DNA of 64,000 nucleotides from Gigaspora margarita (lineage: Eukaryota; Glomeromycota; Glomeromycetes; Diversisporales; Gigasporaceae): contig WTPW01000959.1 in NCBI GenBank assembly GCA_009809945.1, forward strand, positions 108,190-172,189, read 5' to 3'. A program made the position numbers and the translations under genes. Below the pieces are notes generated by a model. That model was given only the letters and a program-made list of their open reading frames with translations, had not been told where the DNA came from and did no database searches. Positions 23,456 to 35,570 of the stretch are shown in pieces (positions within the stretch are counted from its first letter, which is position 1; every line of letters begins with the position of its first letter).

Positions 23456-24767
23456 TCTATGACCGCTAGGCAGTATTATTTGGAGCTATGTGCATTTATA
23501 TGTGTGTAAAAAAAAAAAGCAAGGAAGAGGAAAAGAAATAGACGATATAAACGGTGAATGGTTCCCATCAATAAGCTTTTAATATGAAATGTGTACAACT
23601 AACGATACTCTTTGATTGCTATGTAAAATGAACATGCTAATAATTGAGCATGAATAGCCATACAAATAGTTGATTTATGGGTTTAACTCGAGATGTTTAA
23701 TAATCGAATTTGGTGATCCTGTAAATGAAAGTTTATATAGTTAAGCTGGTCATCGAGAAATGCTAGTGGAATGCCATACTATGGAGAAACGGACCATATT
23801 TATATATATTTATTTTTAATGTATAGTTTATAACATATGCATTAATAAAGTCAAGCTGATCGAGCAATAATAAAGTTTATCCGACAGGTCCTATGTGCGC
23901 ACTAGACGTTTTTAGTATATATTATTTGATCACTTTCTAATCATGTAATAACTCAATTTTCTGATTTTATTTCTTTTGCGTAACTCATAAAATTCATATT
24001 AGTGAAAGTTAAGGAAAAAAAGATTTAGCGAAGGAAAAAAGTAAAAAAAAATTAAATGAAAAAAAAATGATGAGTGAAAGTGGAAAAGTAAGCGAACGTA
24101 AAAAAGAGTAAAAGTGAGTCTAATGAATAGAAAGACCGAATAATGTATACGAAAAATAACATTGCTTACTTTGGACCTTATAGATAAAAATGTTATCAGT
24201 TAAGTTGTAATGAAAACTGATTATTCGTAGGGAACAATATAAATGACGTGCCAAAGCCATGTGATTTATATAGTAACCTAGCGATAAATCAGTTATCATC
24301 CACAACCTAACCAATAACAAGTACATAGTAGTTGTCATATTTATATTACGTGCTAGATCATTTTACTTATTTGCGCGGGTGATACAAATCCGATTTTATA
24401 AAAGTGCGTAAGATAAAAATTTAGGGTTAGAGCCTTGACTTTAGAGGCTATAGAACAGATTAATATTCTTAATGTGTAAAATTTCATTCTTGACATTTTT
24501 AATTAGTGCACCAAGGTCGATTTAAATGTGTATTTTTGTCTGTTTTCTCCTTTCATACGTGTTCGGATTGTTGCATTCTCCGATTGGATATTTCCTCTTC
24601 AAGAGTTGGTTGCGTATTAGATGCCTTTTAAAAAAACTGGATAAAAACCGGATTAAAAACCAGATATTCTAGCAATATCCGTTATAAAAATCCGAATTAA
24701 AAAATATGAAAAAGGATAGCTATCCGGATATCCAGTTGGATATCCGGATCCAAGCACTACTTACCTT

Positions 24768-25655
24768 AGTCTATTTCAAGTTTCAAAAAAAAAAGAGATT
24801 TTAGTAAACATATTATTTTTAAAAAAATTAATAATCAAGACTTTGGCTAGTCAAACACGATACATGTGAATTTTATATGATTTTCATATAAAATGACAAT
24901 TTTTGTATTACAATTAAACTTGTGTAACATTTGAGTTGGCCCTCCATAATTTTACTAACCTCTAGGTAGTATCGAACTAGTGTGGCAGGTCGCATATTGC
25001 ATTCTTGAAAAATAGAATCAGTGTGATATAGGGCTCACAGTATTAGAAGTCACCATGTATTTTTCTAAAAATTCTTGTGTATTTTAATAAAGAATCACTG
25101 TGGAACTGCTTAAGGATAAAAAAAAAATTTGTTTATAATAAAAAATTACGCATATTCTAAAAATTTCATTAATTTTGAATGAAATTTGATAAAGTTTTTA
25201 TAGTAACAACTTTTGTGGAAAACAGGTTTATTCTGTGGGGGCTACACAAATTGGCAAATCAAATTACATGTAAACAATAAGTAAAATAGGATCACAAAGA
25301 TAAAAACAGCTATATCTTATGTTCTACTGGTTTAATTTTAATGATTCTACTACTATTAGAATCAGAAAAACCTCCTCTACAATTTTATTTAAAAATTTAA
25401 TATAGTTACTTAATAAAAATTTTCTTTATTATTAAATATAAAAAATTTTTAATAACTTAGTTTATTAATAAAAATGATCTACATACCCTCTACTTTTAAC
25501 AATTATTTATCAAATTTGCTAAAAATTTTTTATTTTAATCTTGAAATTATATAGAATTAAAAATAAAAAAAATTTATTAAATTTATTAAAATAGTTGCTA
25601 AGATATTTAAGCTTAAAGTCAAAAAACTTTTATTTATAAAAAAATTTGTTTCTTA
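24768..25655. other. AT-rich spacer without a supported gene
   Basis: Nothing recognisable apart from short phrases (TTTATTAATAAAAA). No open frame of note. Confidence 0.5.
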
Positions 25656-25689
25656 TTTACTAACTTACTCCTATTTGTATAAAACTTTT

Positions 25690-26473
25690 AGAATGTATGT
25701 ATTTTATTTTGTATACAAGTTTACTTATTATATAAAAGTTGATTTAATTAGTAAAATTGTAACTTATCTATATAACAACTAACTATAATTATATATAAAA
25801 TTTTTAAAAAATCTCTATTAATTGAAAATTCACCTGTCAACTGGAGAGTGATCATAGTATAATGTGATACAGATAATATATAAAAATTACTATAGGTAAA
25901 ATGTGGTGTGCTTCTATCTAAGAAGTTTTTTCTTACTAAGTTAATGATACATGTCTACTAATTGAAAGTTGTAAAGCTTGTTGAGATGCATCTAATAGTG
26001 GTTAGATCATCCAAATCAACCCAACAAATGGCAAGATATAGTTGAAAAACAGTTGGCTAACTATATAAAATCTTCATGTAAACAATGTTTATAGAGATTT
26101 TATATAGCCAGGCAATTATTTTTTGATGATATCTTAGCATTTACTGGGCCAATTTGGATAATCTAACAAATAATAAATGCATCTTGATGAGCTCTACAAC
26201 TTTCATTTAGTGGACATATATTATTAATTAAGTAAAAAAAAATTTTAGATAGAAGCATGCACATTTCACATATAGTGATTTTTATATGTAATCTGCATCA
26301 TATTATACTATGACCACTCTTTAGTTGACAAGCAGATTATCAATTAAATTATTTTTTGTTATCTTAATTATAATTTATACTTAAATAAAGATACTTTTAT
26401 AAAGTTCTACCTCTTTATAATCATCACATTAAAGTGCACCCAACTGTGTAATTATATAAAAAGATGACTATAA
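25690..26473. mobile_element. Truncated copy of the Tc1/mariner-type element, itself interrupted
   Basis: Sequence flanking the fold-back insert at 25822-26343 (TTTACTTATTATATAAAAGTTGATTT.. on the left; ACTTTTATAAAGT..CCTCTTTATAATCA.. on the right) matches the right third of the element at 41652-43297. The right end GATGACTATA near 26470 corresponds to that element's GATGACTG-TA. The left end is missing. Confidence 0.6.
25822..26343. mobile_element. 522-bp fold-back element flanked by TTAA
   Basis: Two ~250-bp arms are inverted copies of each other: the left arm has AACTGGAGAGTGATCATAGT, and the right arm reversed has AACTAAAGAGTGGTCATAGT. They leave a short loop near 26085. TTAA stands at 25818-25821 and 26344-26347. 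The other copy of the surrounding element (43160-43200) lacks the insert, which confirms that it is an insertion. TTAA is the piggyBac target, but the ends do not start with CCY as piggyBac ends do, so I leave the family open. Confidence 0.65.
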
Positions 26474-26621
26474 TAGAAGTTTAAAGTTTTTGGTTTAAAA
26501 CTTTTACTATAAATTTTTTTTTTTAAATTTTTCAAATTTTATATATTTTTAGTTAATAAAGAAAGTTAATTTTTACAAGTAAATTATTAAAATTGTAATA
26601 ATAAAAATGGGTGTTATTTTA

Positions 26622-26826
26622 TGGAGGCATGTCTCTATGGAGACCCTTTATATGAATAGCCAATCAAAATTAAGCATGTGACTAGATAATATGTTGCTTA
26701 TTATTGGCCAATTAAAATTTTCTACAAATTTTTTAACTTTTATAATACAAAAACACAAATGAAAATTTTCTAACCCTAAATATGATTGGCTGTTATATGT
26801 AGGGTCGCTATGAAGACATGTCTCCA
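26622..26826. mobile_element. 205-bp MITE with TA target
   Basis: Ends TGGAGGCATGTCTCTATGGA and, inverted, TGGAGACATGTCTTCATAGC continue as GACCCT..ATATGAA..AGCCAATCA. TA is present on both sides (26620-26621, 26827-26828). This is Tc1/mariner-like by target only. Confidence 0.75.
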
Positions 26827-27359
26827 TATACAATTTTCTAATAAAAATTATTATTTTTTATATAAACTAAAATATTGCTTAAAAATTATAGTTCTAAAAC
26901 TAAAACTAAATAAGATCACAAAAAATTGTAATAAACTTTTTTTAAAAAGTTTTTTTTTTAAATTATTTATTTTTAGTTTATATAAAATTTTTTTTACTAA
27001 AATATATTTATAGTATTTTATATTTATATATATTATTCCAAAAACTAATTAAATACTGAAAAAACCAATTAATTTATTAGTGCAAAATCTTCTAAATAAA
27101 AATACTTTATGCCTTTAAAAACCTTTTTTCAACTTTAATTCTAACTCTAATTACTAATATATAAATTTTGTTTTAAAAATTTTTATATTCAAATCTTACA
27201 AAAAATTTAAAAATATAATAAAATATATAATAAGTGTATAACTACTATAGGTATATTTTATAATAAATGATATATATTTTTTATTTTTTTTATATATAAA
27301 AATTAATTTGCAAAAAAAATAATTTTTTATTTTTAAATATAATAGTATAGGCTAGAAGT

Positions 27360-27630
27360 TAGGGTTCCTCAAACTCAAACCAAATCAAATATTAAGCATA
27401 TTTAAATTTGATTAAATCAAATAAGCCTTAATTTGAATTTTGATTTGAATAAATGTTCTGTATTTGAATTCGATTTGATTTAAAATTTTACTTATAAATT
27501 ATCAAATATTTCAAATATTTGATCAAATCAAATATTTATTAATTTGAATTTGATTTGATTTGAAATTTTGTATTTGAATTTGATTTGAGTTCAAATATTT
27601 GATCAAATCAAATCAAACTGCAAAACCCTA
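27360..27630. mobile_element. 271-bp hAT-type MITE made of ATTTGATTTGA repeats
   Basis: Short ends TAGGGTT / AACCCTA and a perfect 8-bp target duplication CTAGAAGT (27352-27359, 27631-27638). The interior is a self-complementary array of AAATCAAATA / TATTTGATTT phrases. Confidence 0.8.
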
Positions 27631-27683
27631 CTAGAAGTCTATACTTAATAGTTATATAAAGTATTTTAATTTTTAAATAGCTA

Positions 27684-27977
27684 CATCTTTTTATCTAAAA
27701 AGTTTTAAAAAATCTAGCTAGTAACTTTGTAGAGCATATCTGCTTTATATATGTGCCAAATATCTTTTCAATACTATAATGAATTAATGCATTTTGAAAA
27801 ATAAAATTTTATATATAAATTTATAAATTTACATATAAAATTTCAATTTTTAAAATGCATTAACTTTTTATAGTGATAAGATTTTGAAAAGATATTTAAT
27901 ACATATAAAAGCTAATGTAGCTCTACAAAGTTACTAGTTAGATTTTCTTAAAACCTTTTAGATAAAAAGTTATCTTT
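27684..27977. repeat. Fold-back repeat, arms ~130 bp
   Basis: TTTTTATCTAAAAAGTTTTA through CTAGTAACTTTGTAGAGC and AATATCTTTTCAA returns inverted at 27850-27977. Outer blocks near 27640-27690 also match, inverted, 28600-28680 (TATAGGCTT / AAATAGCTA), so it is nested in a larger inverted structure of about 1.3 kb (27335-28690) that also received the MITE at 27360. Confidence 0.6.
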
Positions 27978-28726
27978 GTTATACAGGCAAATTTGACTGC
28001 ATAAATTTAAAATTTTAAATTTTTTAAATAAACTTTAAAAATTAATTTAGACTAAATACTTTTTAAATAAAAATATAATATTAGTTCTGTTTTATCAACT
28101 TTATTATAAAAATTTTTAAAATATTAAAAAACTTTCATATAATAAAAGTTTAAAGTTTTTGTTTTAGAATTTTTACTATAGAATTTTTTTTTAGAATTTC
28201 TCAAATTTTATATGTTTTTGTCTATAAAAAAAATTTTTACTTCTAATACAAGTCTTAATTTTTACAAATAAATTATTTAAAGTGCAAAATGAAAGTTGTC
28301 ATTCTTATATAGTATAAACTATAATATTGTATTAGATGCTATATTTTAAAAATTTAAAGAATTTACCAAGATATTGTAAATTATTTTTTTGGTTAAAAAA
28401 TTTCTTTAAAATTTAATATTTTTAGCTTATAAGCAACATAAACTTTTTTTTTATAATATAAAATTAAATAATTTAAAAATATAATTCTTGTTTTCAAATA
28501 TTATTATACTAAATTTTATTTAAATATTTTATATAATTAAAAAAGTAGATTAGAGATATATTATAGTAATTATGTGAACAAATTTGTCCGCAAACCACTA
28601 CAAATTAAAAGATAGCTATTTAAAAAATTGAAACAATCTATATAATTATTGAGTATAGGCTTCTTGTACTATATAAACTTTTATTTAATTATTTTAATAT
28701 TTTAAACAAGTAAATTAAAACTAAAA

Positions 28727-28810
28727 AGACCTTGAAGTTAATAGCATAGTGGTTATACTCCAAGATCTCAAATTATAAGGCTGCTAGTTCAAATCTAAGT
28801 AGTAGCAATT
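28727..28810 (+). mobile_element. tRNA-like head of a SINE
   Basis: ATAGCATAGTGGTTATACTC (A box) at 28741 and CTAGTTCAAATCTAAG (B box-like) at about 28784 have the spacing of a tRNA promoter and resemble the head of the SINE at 8321-8844. The body probably extends to about 29250, but I cannot fix the end or a target duplication. Confidence 0.55.
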
Positions 28811-29639
28811 TGTAGAAAAAACTAGCTAAACTATACTAATTGGAAAATCAAAACACTATAAGGACCAGTAATTTAAAATGCTCATAGATGGATTTAATTC
28901 CTAAAATAGAGTTATTTAAAGCAGAGTGCAGTTATATAATTTTGATTTTTTAATTAAAGTTTGAATAAGAGTCAGTCAAAAGTTAGAATAAGAGCTAGTA
29001 TTGTAGTTAAATTGCTTTTCTGATATTTTTTGTTAATGCTCTAAGGTAGGTTTAGATACTTGTTTCTTGTATTTTTTGTTTTTCACCTTTTTTCTTCTTT
29101 TTTTCATTGGACTGATTTGGGTTGATTAAAACAAACAGGCTGATTAGCAAAATGTTACATAATTGCATCTTGCTTTAAATAACTCCTAGAATAGACAGTG
29201 ATTTATAATCAAATCTATGCAATAAAAGCTGTACCAAAATTCTGATTTGGAATAACTAAAGTCATAAAACATAATGTAAGGCCTAAAGTTTGAACATTAT
29301 AAAATACTATATAAACTTGTAGCGCAGCATTCTGTAATATAGCTGCAGAGATCTCTAACTACTGTAGTGCTCAGTACAGTCAGATCACTTCTGGGTAGTA
29401 AAATACAACCCAAAAAATGTTGAAAATTATAATTAGTAGAATAAATTAATAACTTTGGTTGTTATTACTAGAAATTAAAATTAATAAAACTATCAAAGGA
29501 TAAAAAAAAAAAAATTAAATCTAAAAAAGTACAATAATATAAGCAAATTTGGCTATATTAGTTTACAATTAAAAAATAACAAATAATTAAAAATTTTTAT
29601 CAAAAACAAAAAGTAAATTTTAATTAAGAATAAATATAT

Positions 29640-31800
29640 GCAATGCATTATACAATATACTAATTCATTGCATATATATATAAACATAGTTTGTAAATCT
29701 TTATAACAAATAACAAGAAAATTTTTATATAACAAAAATTTAAATTAATATAAAGTTAGAGTAAGAATTAATAATAGGAGTTAGAGCAAATAATAGCATA
29801 TACCAAAATTTTGCAAAAAATTTTTTTTGTTAGAGCTCAAAAGGTAGTTATATAGATAAAATGTTTTGATATTACAAATTTTAGAAAATTTATTTATTTT
29901 GTTATACAAAAATTTGCATGTTGCATCTGATTTTTAAATTTAATTAGTAGATTGTTAAGGTGTGATATACTGTACAAGTATATTGCAAAGTACAATACCT
30001 AATTAAGTTCTTTAATTAATATTAATAAAATTAAAGTTAAAATCTAAAATATAACAAATATATAGTTGATACCAAAATTTTATAAAAATTGTTTTTTATT
30101 AAAACTCCAAAATAGTTTTTATAAACAACAATTTTAATTATTTAAAGAATACAATATATTACAAATACAATAAATTATAAAATTCAAAATTAATATAGCT
30201 TTATTTAATTAATTTTATTATTAGAAATTTAAATTTTATTGCATAGTACAATATATTGCATCTTTTTTATAACTATATAAATTATCAATTTTGTATAACA
30301 ATTAATTAAAAATTTTTTATTAAAACAAAAAATAAATTTTAATTAAAATTAAAATTAGAATTAAACCCTAAAATAAAATAAAAGTATAGTTAATACCAAA
30401 ATTTTACAAAAAATTTTTTATTAGAACTCCAAAGATGGTTTTATAGACAAAATTTTTAATTAATAAAAAGCATTGCAGGTGCAATAGGATCCCAAACAAC
30501 CTACAGAGGGATAAGGTTTACAAAAATTACTAAATATAGAAATAGGCTAAAGCCAAGCAAGTTTTCGATAATTAATAGCTGATTAACCAATCAAATTGTG
30601 AAAATTTGACTGAACTCGAATCAGCTGAATGAAACAAAACAAGTAAAAAAAAGAGAAGAATGTAAAAAACATAAGAAACAATAGTTTAAACCTACTTTGG
30701 TGCATTAATAAAAAAATATTAGGTGTTTTTATCTCTAACACCTCATAAATATAATATCAAATGGCTCTAACCATAACCCTAATTTAAATAAACATTAATA
30801 TAAATAATTTTTCAAAACTTGCTTTGTTTTAGCAGATTTCTAAATATAAAAAGCTTTGCAAAAAAAGTCAAAAATAAGCAAACTAATTACCATAAATAGG
30901 AAACTTCTAAAGCAAAGCAGATTCTTATAATATATTTTTATCAAATTAACTTTAGGGTTAGAATCATTATAGATTAGAGTTAAATAGGTTTTAGATAGTA
31001 ATATATATGCAAAATTTTCTTCTTGGCATTTTTAATTAAGCTATCAAAGTAGGTTTAGACTGTGGTTTTTTGTATTTTTCAAGGTTTTTGCTTCTCTTTC
31101 TTGTTTGCTTTGCCAAAGATCATCAAAATTCTGTAATTTGATTGGTCAAATGTCATGTGTTTCTGCTTCACTTTAGATGACCCCATAAAAATAGAAATAA
31201 TTTGCACAAAAAAGACCAAAAATAAGTAAACTAATATCTAATCCTTTTTATATTGTTCAGAGTTCTAGTGCAATAAATTATAAAATTCTTATTATTACTT
31301 TTTTAATTAATCTAATTGGGCTATATTAATTAAAGTATTAATATAATTAAATTTAAATAGCAAAAAGTTTATTACAATTAAATACTTACATATTAAAAAT
31401 AATAATTATATAAAATCTAGAACTTAATTAGACATCACACTCTGTAATATGCTTGTATATCACACACAAATGATCTACCAATTAAATTTGAAGATCGCAA
31501 ATTTTTTTGTATAACAAAATAAAGAAATTTTTCTAAAATTTGTAATATCAAAACATTTCATCTACATAATCACCTTTCGAGCTCTAACAAGAAAAAATTC
31601 CATGCAAAATTTTGGTAAATGCTATTATTTGGCTCTAACTCCTAACATTAACCCTTACCCTAACCTTATATTAATTTAAATTTTTGTTATAAAAATTTTC
31701 TTGTCGTTTGTTACACAGATCTACAAACTATGTTTACATATACGTGCGATGAATTAGTATATCGCATGGTCGTTGCATATATTTATTCTAAAATCTAAAT
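29640..31800. repeat. 2.2-kb inverted-repeat structure, arms ~370 bp
   Basis: The left arm 29640-30010 (CATAGTTTGTAAATCT.., GAAAATTTTTATA.AACAAAAATTTAAATT, GGAGTTAGAGC, AAAATGTTTTGATATTACAAA) matches the reverse complement of 31425-31800 in the same order at roughly 80%. The middle (30060-31250) holds two direct copies of ATACCAAAATTTTA.AAAA..TTTTTTATTA (30070, 30390). It also holds copies of a 'TGACATTTTTAATTA..ACCAAAGTAGGTTTA' repeat that occurs at 24490, 29030 and 31030 as well. No coding sequence is apparent. Confidence 0.55.
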
Positions 31801-32250
31801 TGCTTTTTATTCTGTAATTTCTTTAGCATCTAAATTGGTAAAAAATCATTACTTTTAAAGTTTTCTAAATCATATAAATATCAAAAAAATGTTGTCACAC
31901 CTAATTGACGCCTTCAATATAATTAATCTGCTGTAAAGAACTATTTCAACTAATTGTTAAATTTACTATTTGAAAATTTTCAGAAATTAGAATCAGTGCA
32001 AATAATACTCTTAATTTGTGCGTTTTTTTTTTCTTTTTTTTTTTTTTTACAAACATCAATGATTAGAAACGCAATAAACTGAATATTAACAAGCTGAAAA
32101 CACTCGATTTAAATGAAATTATTTAAGAAACGATGAAGACTTCAATATTTCGTTATTTGCAATTCCTTCATCGTTACATAGAAATAAGTCAGGTTAATGA
32201 TAACGAAAAAAATTATGTTGCATTTTATGAATACATACAATAAGACTCTC

Positions 32251-33372
32251 TTAATCCCATATTTTAAGCATCCTTGTTTCATTTAATTCTATATTTTCTA
32301 GCTGATCAAATCTTGTTTTTTTCCTTCTACGCTTTTTGGCTTTATAAGTTCCAAGTAGCTTTTCACGATCACTACAAAAGCTTTTAACGTAATGTGTATA
32401 GTGATTCGCGCATTGTTTGGGAGTTCTAGTTTTAACAACTAATGCCACATCCAACCATTTACTTCCATGCGCACAAATAGCTTTTTCATATAATTTTTGT
32501 TCTTCAGCAGTCCAAGCTCCATGGTTAACAAACGGATTAATTGAGGTACATTTATCAACTCTGGATTTAAGTTTTCTAATAGTTCTATTCGGAAACCTTT
32601 CTAAAATTTTTTCCCAATTAAATCCAAACTCTTTCAAACTATTCGTCAACAACTCATCTTCCTGTTTCGACCATTTTTCAAACTGAAAACTATAATGTAC
32701 TCTAATATTTCTTGCTGGACGACCGAGAATCCCGGCAAATTGCGCCCATTGTTTTCCATGATCGTTATGCAGTTTCTCCAGCATGGCATTTTCTGCCGCA
32801 GTCCATCGACCACGTCTTGTTTGGCTTATTTTTTGCCACCTACGGCTAATTTGTGAAATATCCTTAGTTTTCATGTACTCTGAAATTTTTCCCCATTCAC
32901 CAACTCCGAATGTTAGTATGCCTATACGTAATTTATGATCTTCTTGTGGTGTCCATTCGGATTCAATTTTGTCTTTGTTAAGTGATGCAACCCAAATTTT
33001 ATATTTTGTCGCTAATGCCGCTACGGTGCGTACTTTGTTAGAAAAATGCTTTTGAATTGTTGTAAAACGTGTGCCATGTTGATCCACTAACGAAACTAGT
33101 TCTTTCAATTCAGCTTCAGTCCATGATTTTCGTTTTGATCGAGCCTCCTTTATATTTGTTAATTCTTTCAATAGTTCTGTAGAATAATTATGCGGAGTTA
33201 GCTCATTTTGATTGGACGATGATGGTGAAATCGTTGTGGCTGTGTACGACGTATAGTTGTTGGGTGAAATTATTTTACGAAACGATAAAAGACAATTATT
33301 AGACCGCGTAAATTTTGAACCAGATAAACTGGCATTAAATCCAAGAGATGCGAAATTAATTTTTGTAATCAT
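32251..33372 (-). CDS. Myb-like protein with five SANT repeats
   Basis: A single-exon 373-residue protein. Five Myb/SANT repeats follow one another: about residues 84-128 (SWTEAELKELVSLVDQHGTR), 140-182 (WTPQEDHKLRIGILTFGVGE), 190-231 (WTAAENAMLEKLHNDHGKQW), 234-275 (WSKQEDELLTNSLKEFGFNW) and 287-329 (WTAEEQKLYEKAICAHGSKW). Each has the leading Trp and the acidic pair of the first helix. Tandem repeats of this kind bind DNA, as in c-Myb, BAS1 or the SNAPc large subunit, so a nuclear DNA-binding role is likely; the exact target cannot be told. The C-terminus has a basic run (KAKKRRRKKTR) that can serve as nuclear signal. The first 60 residues are Ser/Asn-rich and uncharged. The start is the first ATG of the frame. 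It converges on nothing; the dead ClpB gene lies upstream on the same strand. Confidence 0.9.
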   Translation of the reverse strand: MITKINFASLGFNASLSGSKFTRSNNCLLSFRKIISPNNYTSYTATTISPSSSNQNELTPHNYSTELLKELTNIKEARSKRKSWTEAELKELVSLVDQHGTRFTTIQKHFSNKVRTVAALATKYKIWVASLNKDKIESEWTPQEDHKLRIGILTFGVGEWGKISEYMKTKDISQISRRWQKISQTRRGRWTAAENAMLEKLHNDHGKQWAQFAGILGRPARNIRVHYSFQFEKWSKQEDELLTNSLKEFGFNWEKILERFPNRTIRKLKSRVDKCTSINPFVNHGAWTAEEQKLYEKAICAHGSKWLDVALVVKTRTPKQCANHYTHYVKSFCSDREKLLGTYKAKKRRRKKTRFDQLENIELNETRMLKIWD

Positions 33373-33778
33373 TCCTTGTTAGAAATATCAAGAACGTTTC
33401 CTGCAAAAGAGTCGCGTATATTTACGTTCTTTAACACTTTAAAATATATAAATGTATGTTATTTTTCGCGAGTAAAACAATAAAAAATTTTTAGCAAAAT
33501 TAGCAAAATACGTGCTTATATATTTGAAAAAAAAATTCGTGTCACTAAAAATCCTGTAAGGATCGTCGTCACATGATCACAAGAAATTTTTGAACGCCCG
33601 TAGATTTCCCACAATAAATGAATTACCCCTAACGTGACTTCACCCCTAACCCTAAGGGGTTTCATTGGATAAAAATCACGGGGTAAAATTTTTTGTGGGA
33701 GAGTTACCACAGCTAAATTTTTTTGATGCAAAAATAAGTTATTACAATTGACTATATATAATTATATTTTTATGCATT
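33373..33778. promoter_or_regulatory. Intergenic region upstream of the Myb-like gene
   Basis: About 400 bp between the Myb-like start and the end of the ClpB pseudogene. An AT-rich stretch lies next to the ATG, and a more mixed part (33540-33720) holds CCCCTAACCCTAAGGGG, a short inverted motif. No defined promoter element can be named. Confidence 0.3.
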
Positions 33779-33992
33779 TTAATCTTCAATTTTTTCTTTT
33801 CCTGTTTCCAACTCATCATGATTCTTTTCCACAATTAAATCTTCTTCACCATTACTTGTTTTTACTATGCGAACACGTGCAACCTCATGATCCCTTATAG
33901 ACCCCTATCAACGTTGAAATTCCAATTAATTAAATTTATAATTTTGAAAACATTTATTTATCTTAGAATTACTAACCTCTATCAAGCACATA

Positions 33993-34541
33993 CCGTATAT
34001 TGCCGAAGATAAGTCACGTCCGAAAATAAACTACACCCTCTTTTGGTCAAAAAACTCAAAAATGTCTTTGACCCGAAAATAAGCTACCCCACGATCGACG
34101 AAAGTTGCTACATAGTAAAGTCCAAACTTTACTAAGCAAATCGATTAAAGTTGTTAAGTAAACTTATTCAGAAGATCAAAATACGCATACCCTGAAACTT
34201 ACAACAAAATTGGAGAACTTTTTATTAATTGGATTTTAATTTTTACGCTCAACGAAGAGATTAAAATTTTATTAACAAAATATATTCGTTGAACGTTAAA
34301 ATTAAAAGTCAAATAAAAAAGTACTCCTATTTTTGATGAAACTTTCAGAATATGTGTAGTTTAGTCTCCTAAACAAGTCTATTTAAGCGCTAATAATCGA
34401 TTTACATAGTAGAATTTAGACTTTACTATGTAATGACTATTGGCGATTGACCAAAAATCGATTATATCCGAAAATTAGCTACCCCGGATTTTTTGTGTTA
34501 AAGTCGTCCAAAAAAGGTAGCTTATTTTCGGAAACATACAG
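33993..34541. mobile_element. 549-bp Tc1/mariner-type non-autonomous element in the ClpB pseudogene
   Basis: Ends CCGTATATTGCCGAAGATAA and, inverted, CTGTATGTTTCCGAAAATAA are flanked by TA (33991-33992, 34542-34543). Inner inverted segments (GACCCGAAAATAAGCTACCC / ATCCGAAAATTAGCTACCCC) are also visible. A similar left end appears at 43988. It separates the last two exons of the ClpB pseudogene. Confidence 0.75.
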
Positions 34542-34677
34542 TAGACAATGGATTTAGAATCTTCTTTTGAATCAACCTATTTAATGGCCTAGAGCCTATT
34601 GTCAAGCAGACAAGTTATTTAATGTTATTTTGAATGTTTCACCTAAAAGTCAAAGTTAAGATTAAGATACCATAAGC

Positions 34678-34862
34678 AGGACCCCGGACAATTCTATGGT
34701 AGGTGGGGGGTAAAAAAGTGGGTAGATTTTGGGTCAATTTCACCTTAATTCTGGTCAAAATTAAGAGTTAATTTTAATTTTGACCAGAATTAAGGTGAGT
34801 TTGGCCCAAACAATCTACCCACTTTTTACCCCCCCACCTACCTTAAGATTGTCCGGGGTCCT
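34678..34862. mobile_element. 185-bp hAT-type MITE in the ClpB pseudogene
   Basis: Inverted ends AGGACCCCGGACAATTCTAT and AGGACCCCGGACAATCTTAA are followed by GGTAGGTGGGGGG; the arms cover almost the whole element. The perfect 8-bp duplication CCATAAGC lies at 34670-34677 and 34863-34870. It lies at the end of the exon coding AEKGYDPAYG, next to that exon's own splice donor. Confidence 0.92.
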
Positions 34863-35345
34863 CCATAAGCTGGGTCGTAGCCTTTCTCCGCCTTTCTCCG
34901 CCAACCAGGCTTTAGCATGTTCATTCATATCAAAGGTGACATGTCTGTTTTCTAATCGTTTTTGAATCTCTCGAAAGCGAATGTCTACTATATCTCGACG
35001 AGATAGGCGGTTGAAAACGATCTATTAAAATTATTAATTATTATAGTGAGATGAATTTACATTTATTTACCATCATCAATATAATTGATCTCTTATCATT
35101 TCGTCAATACGATTTATGAATTCTGGTAAAAGATGACTTCTTACGACATCAAGTACTGCAACTTTTTCAAATCGCTTACTTTACCCTCTTCTGCAATATC
35201 TGACGCGACTAAGATATCAACACCAAGATTACTTATCATGATTATGATTGTATTACGGAAATCGATCTTTTATTGGATTAAATACGGTAAATATGGATTA
35301 ATTATCTACAGATACGCAATGTTTGAAATACTTAAAATACTTATT

Positions 35346-35570
35346 GTGGCAGCTTATGCTGAGATTGGCTTATGCTGAGAATTTAAGTTATTTTATTATG
35401 AAATTATAAAATTTTAGAGGGCTTTTTCAGGGGTGTTTGTTTATATAGTTTGGTTAGGGTTTAGGGTTAGGGTTATTAATAAAAAAGTATTTGTGGATTT
35501 TAGTAGGTATTATAGATTTAAATAGAGACCCTAGATCTCAGCATAAGCCAATCTCAGCATAAGCTGCCAC
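35346..35570. mobile_element. 225-bp MITE in the ClpB pseudogene
   Basis: Inverted ends of about 35 bp (GTGGCAGCTTATGCTGAGAT / same inverted at 35551-35570) flank a centre with a telomere-like TTAGGGTTTAGGGTTAGGG. Flanks ACTTATT and ATTTATT (7 bp, one mismatch) are the best target duplication. It probably lies in an intron between the DSQDRK and DFRNTIIIM parts. Confidence 0.7.

Larger units (their letters stand above)
17319..24759 (+). mobile_element. 7.4-kb hAT transposon with both ends and target duplication
   Basis: Ends TAGTGCTTGGATCC (left) and its inverted copy GGATCCAAGCACTA (right, 24746-24759), followed inward by repeated ATCCGGATAT motifs on both sides, are flanked by CTTGCCTT (17311-17318) and CTTACCTT (24760-24767), 7 of 8 identical. 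It carries a ZBED-type transposase gene (18780-22758) that is split by another element (20556-22349). Sequence 17360-18779 and 22760-24720 is noncoding; 23260-23455 holds a four-copy ~60-bp repeat. Several unresolved bases lie at 18281-18710. Confidence 0.9.

Noticed and set aside
35455-35480. TTAGGGTTTAGGGTTAGGG as a telomere or subtelomeric mark
   Set aside because: It is the centre of a 225-bp MITE, and similar CCCTAA-like phrases are scattered (6000-6140, 45360-45385); no long array.
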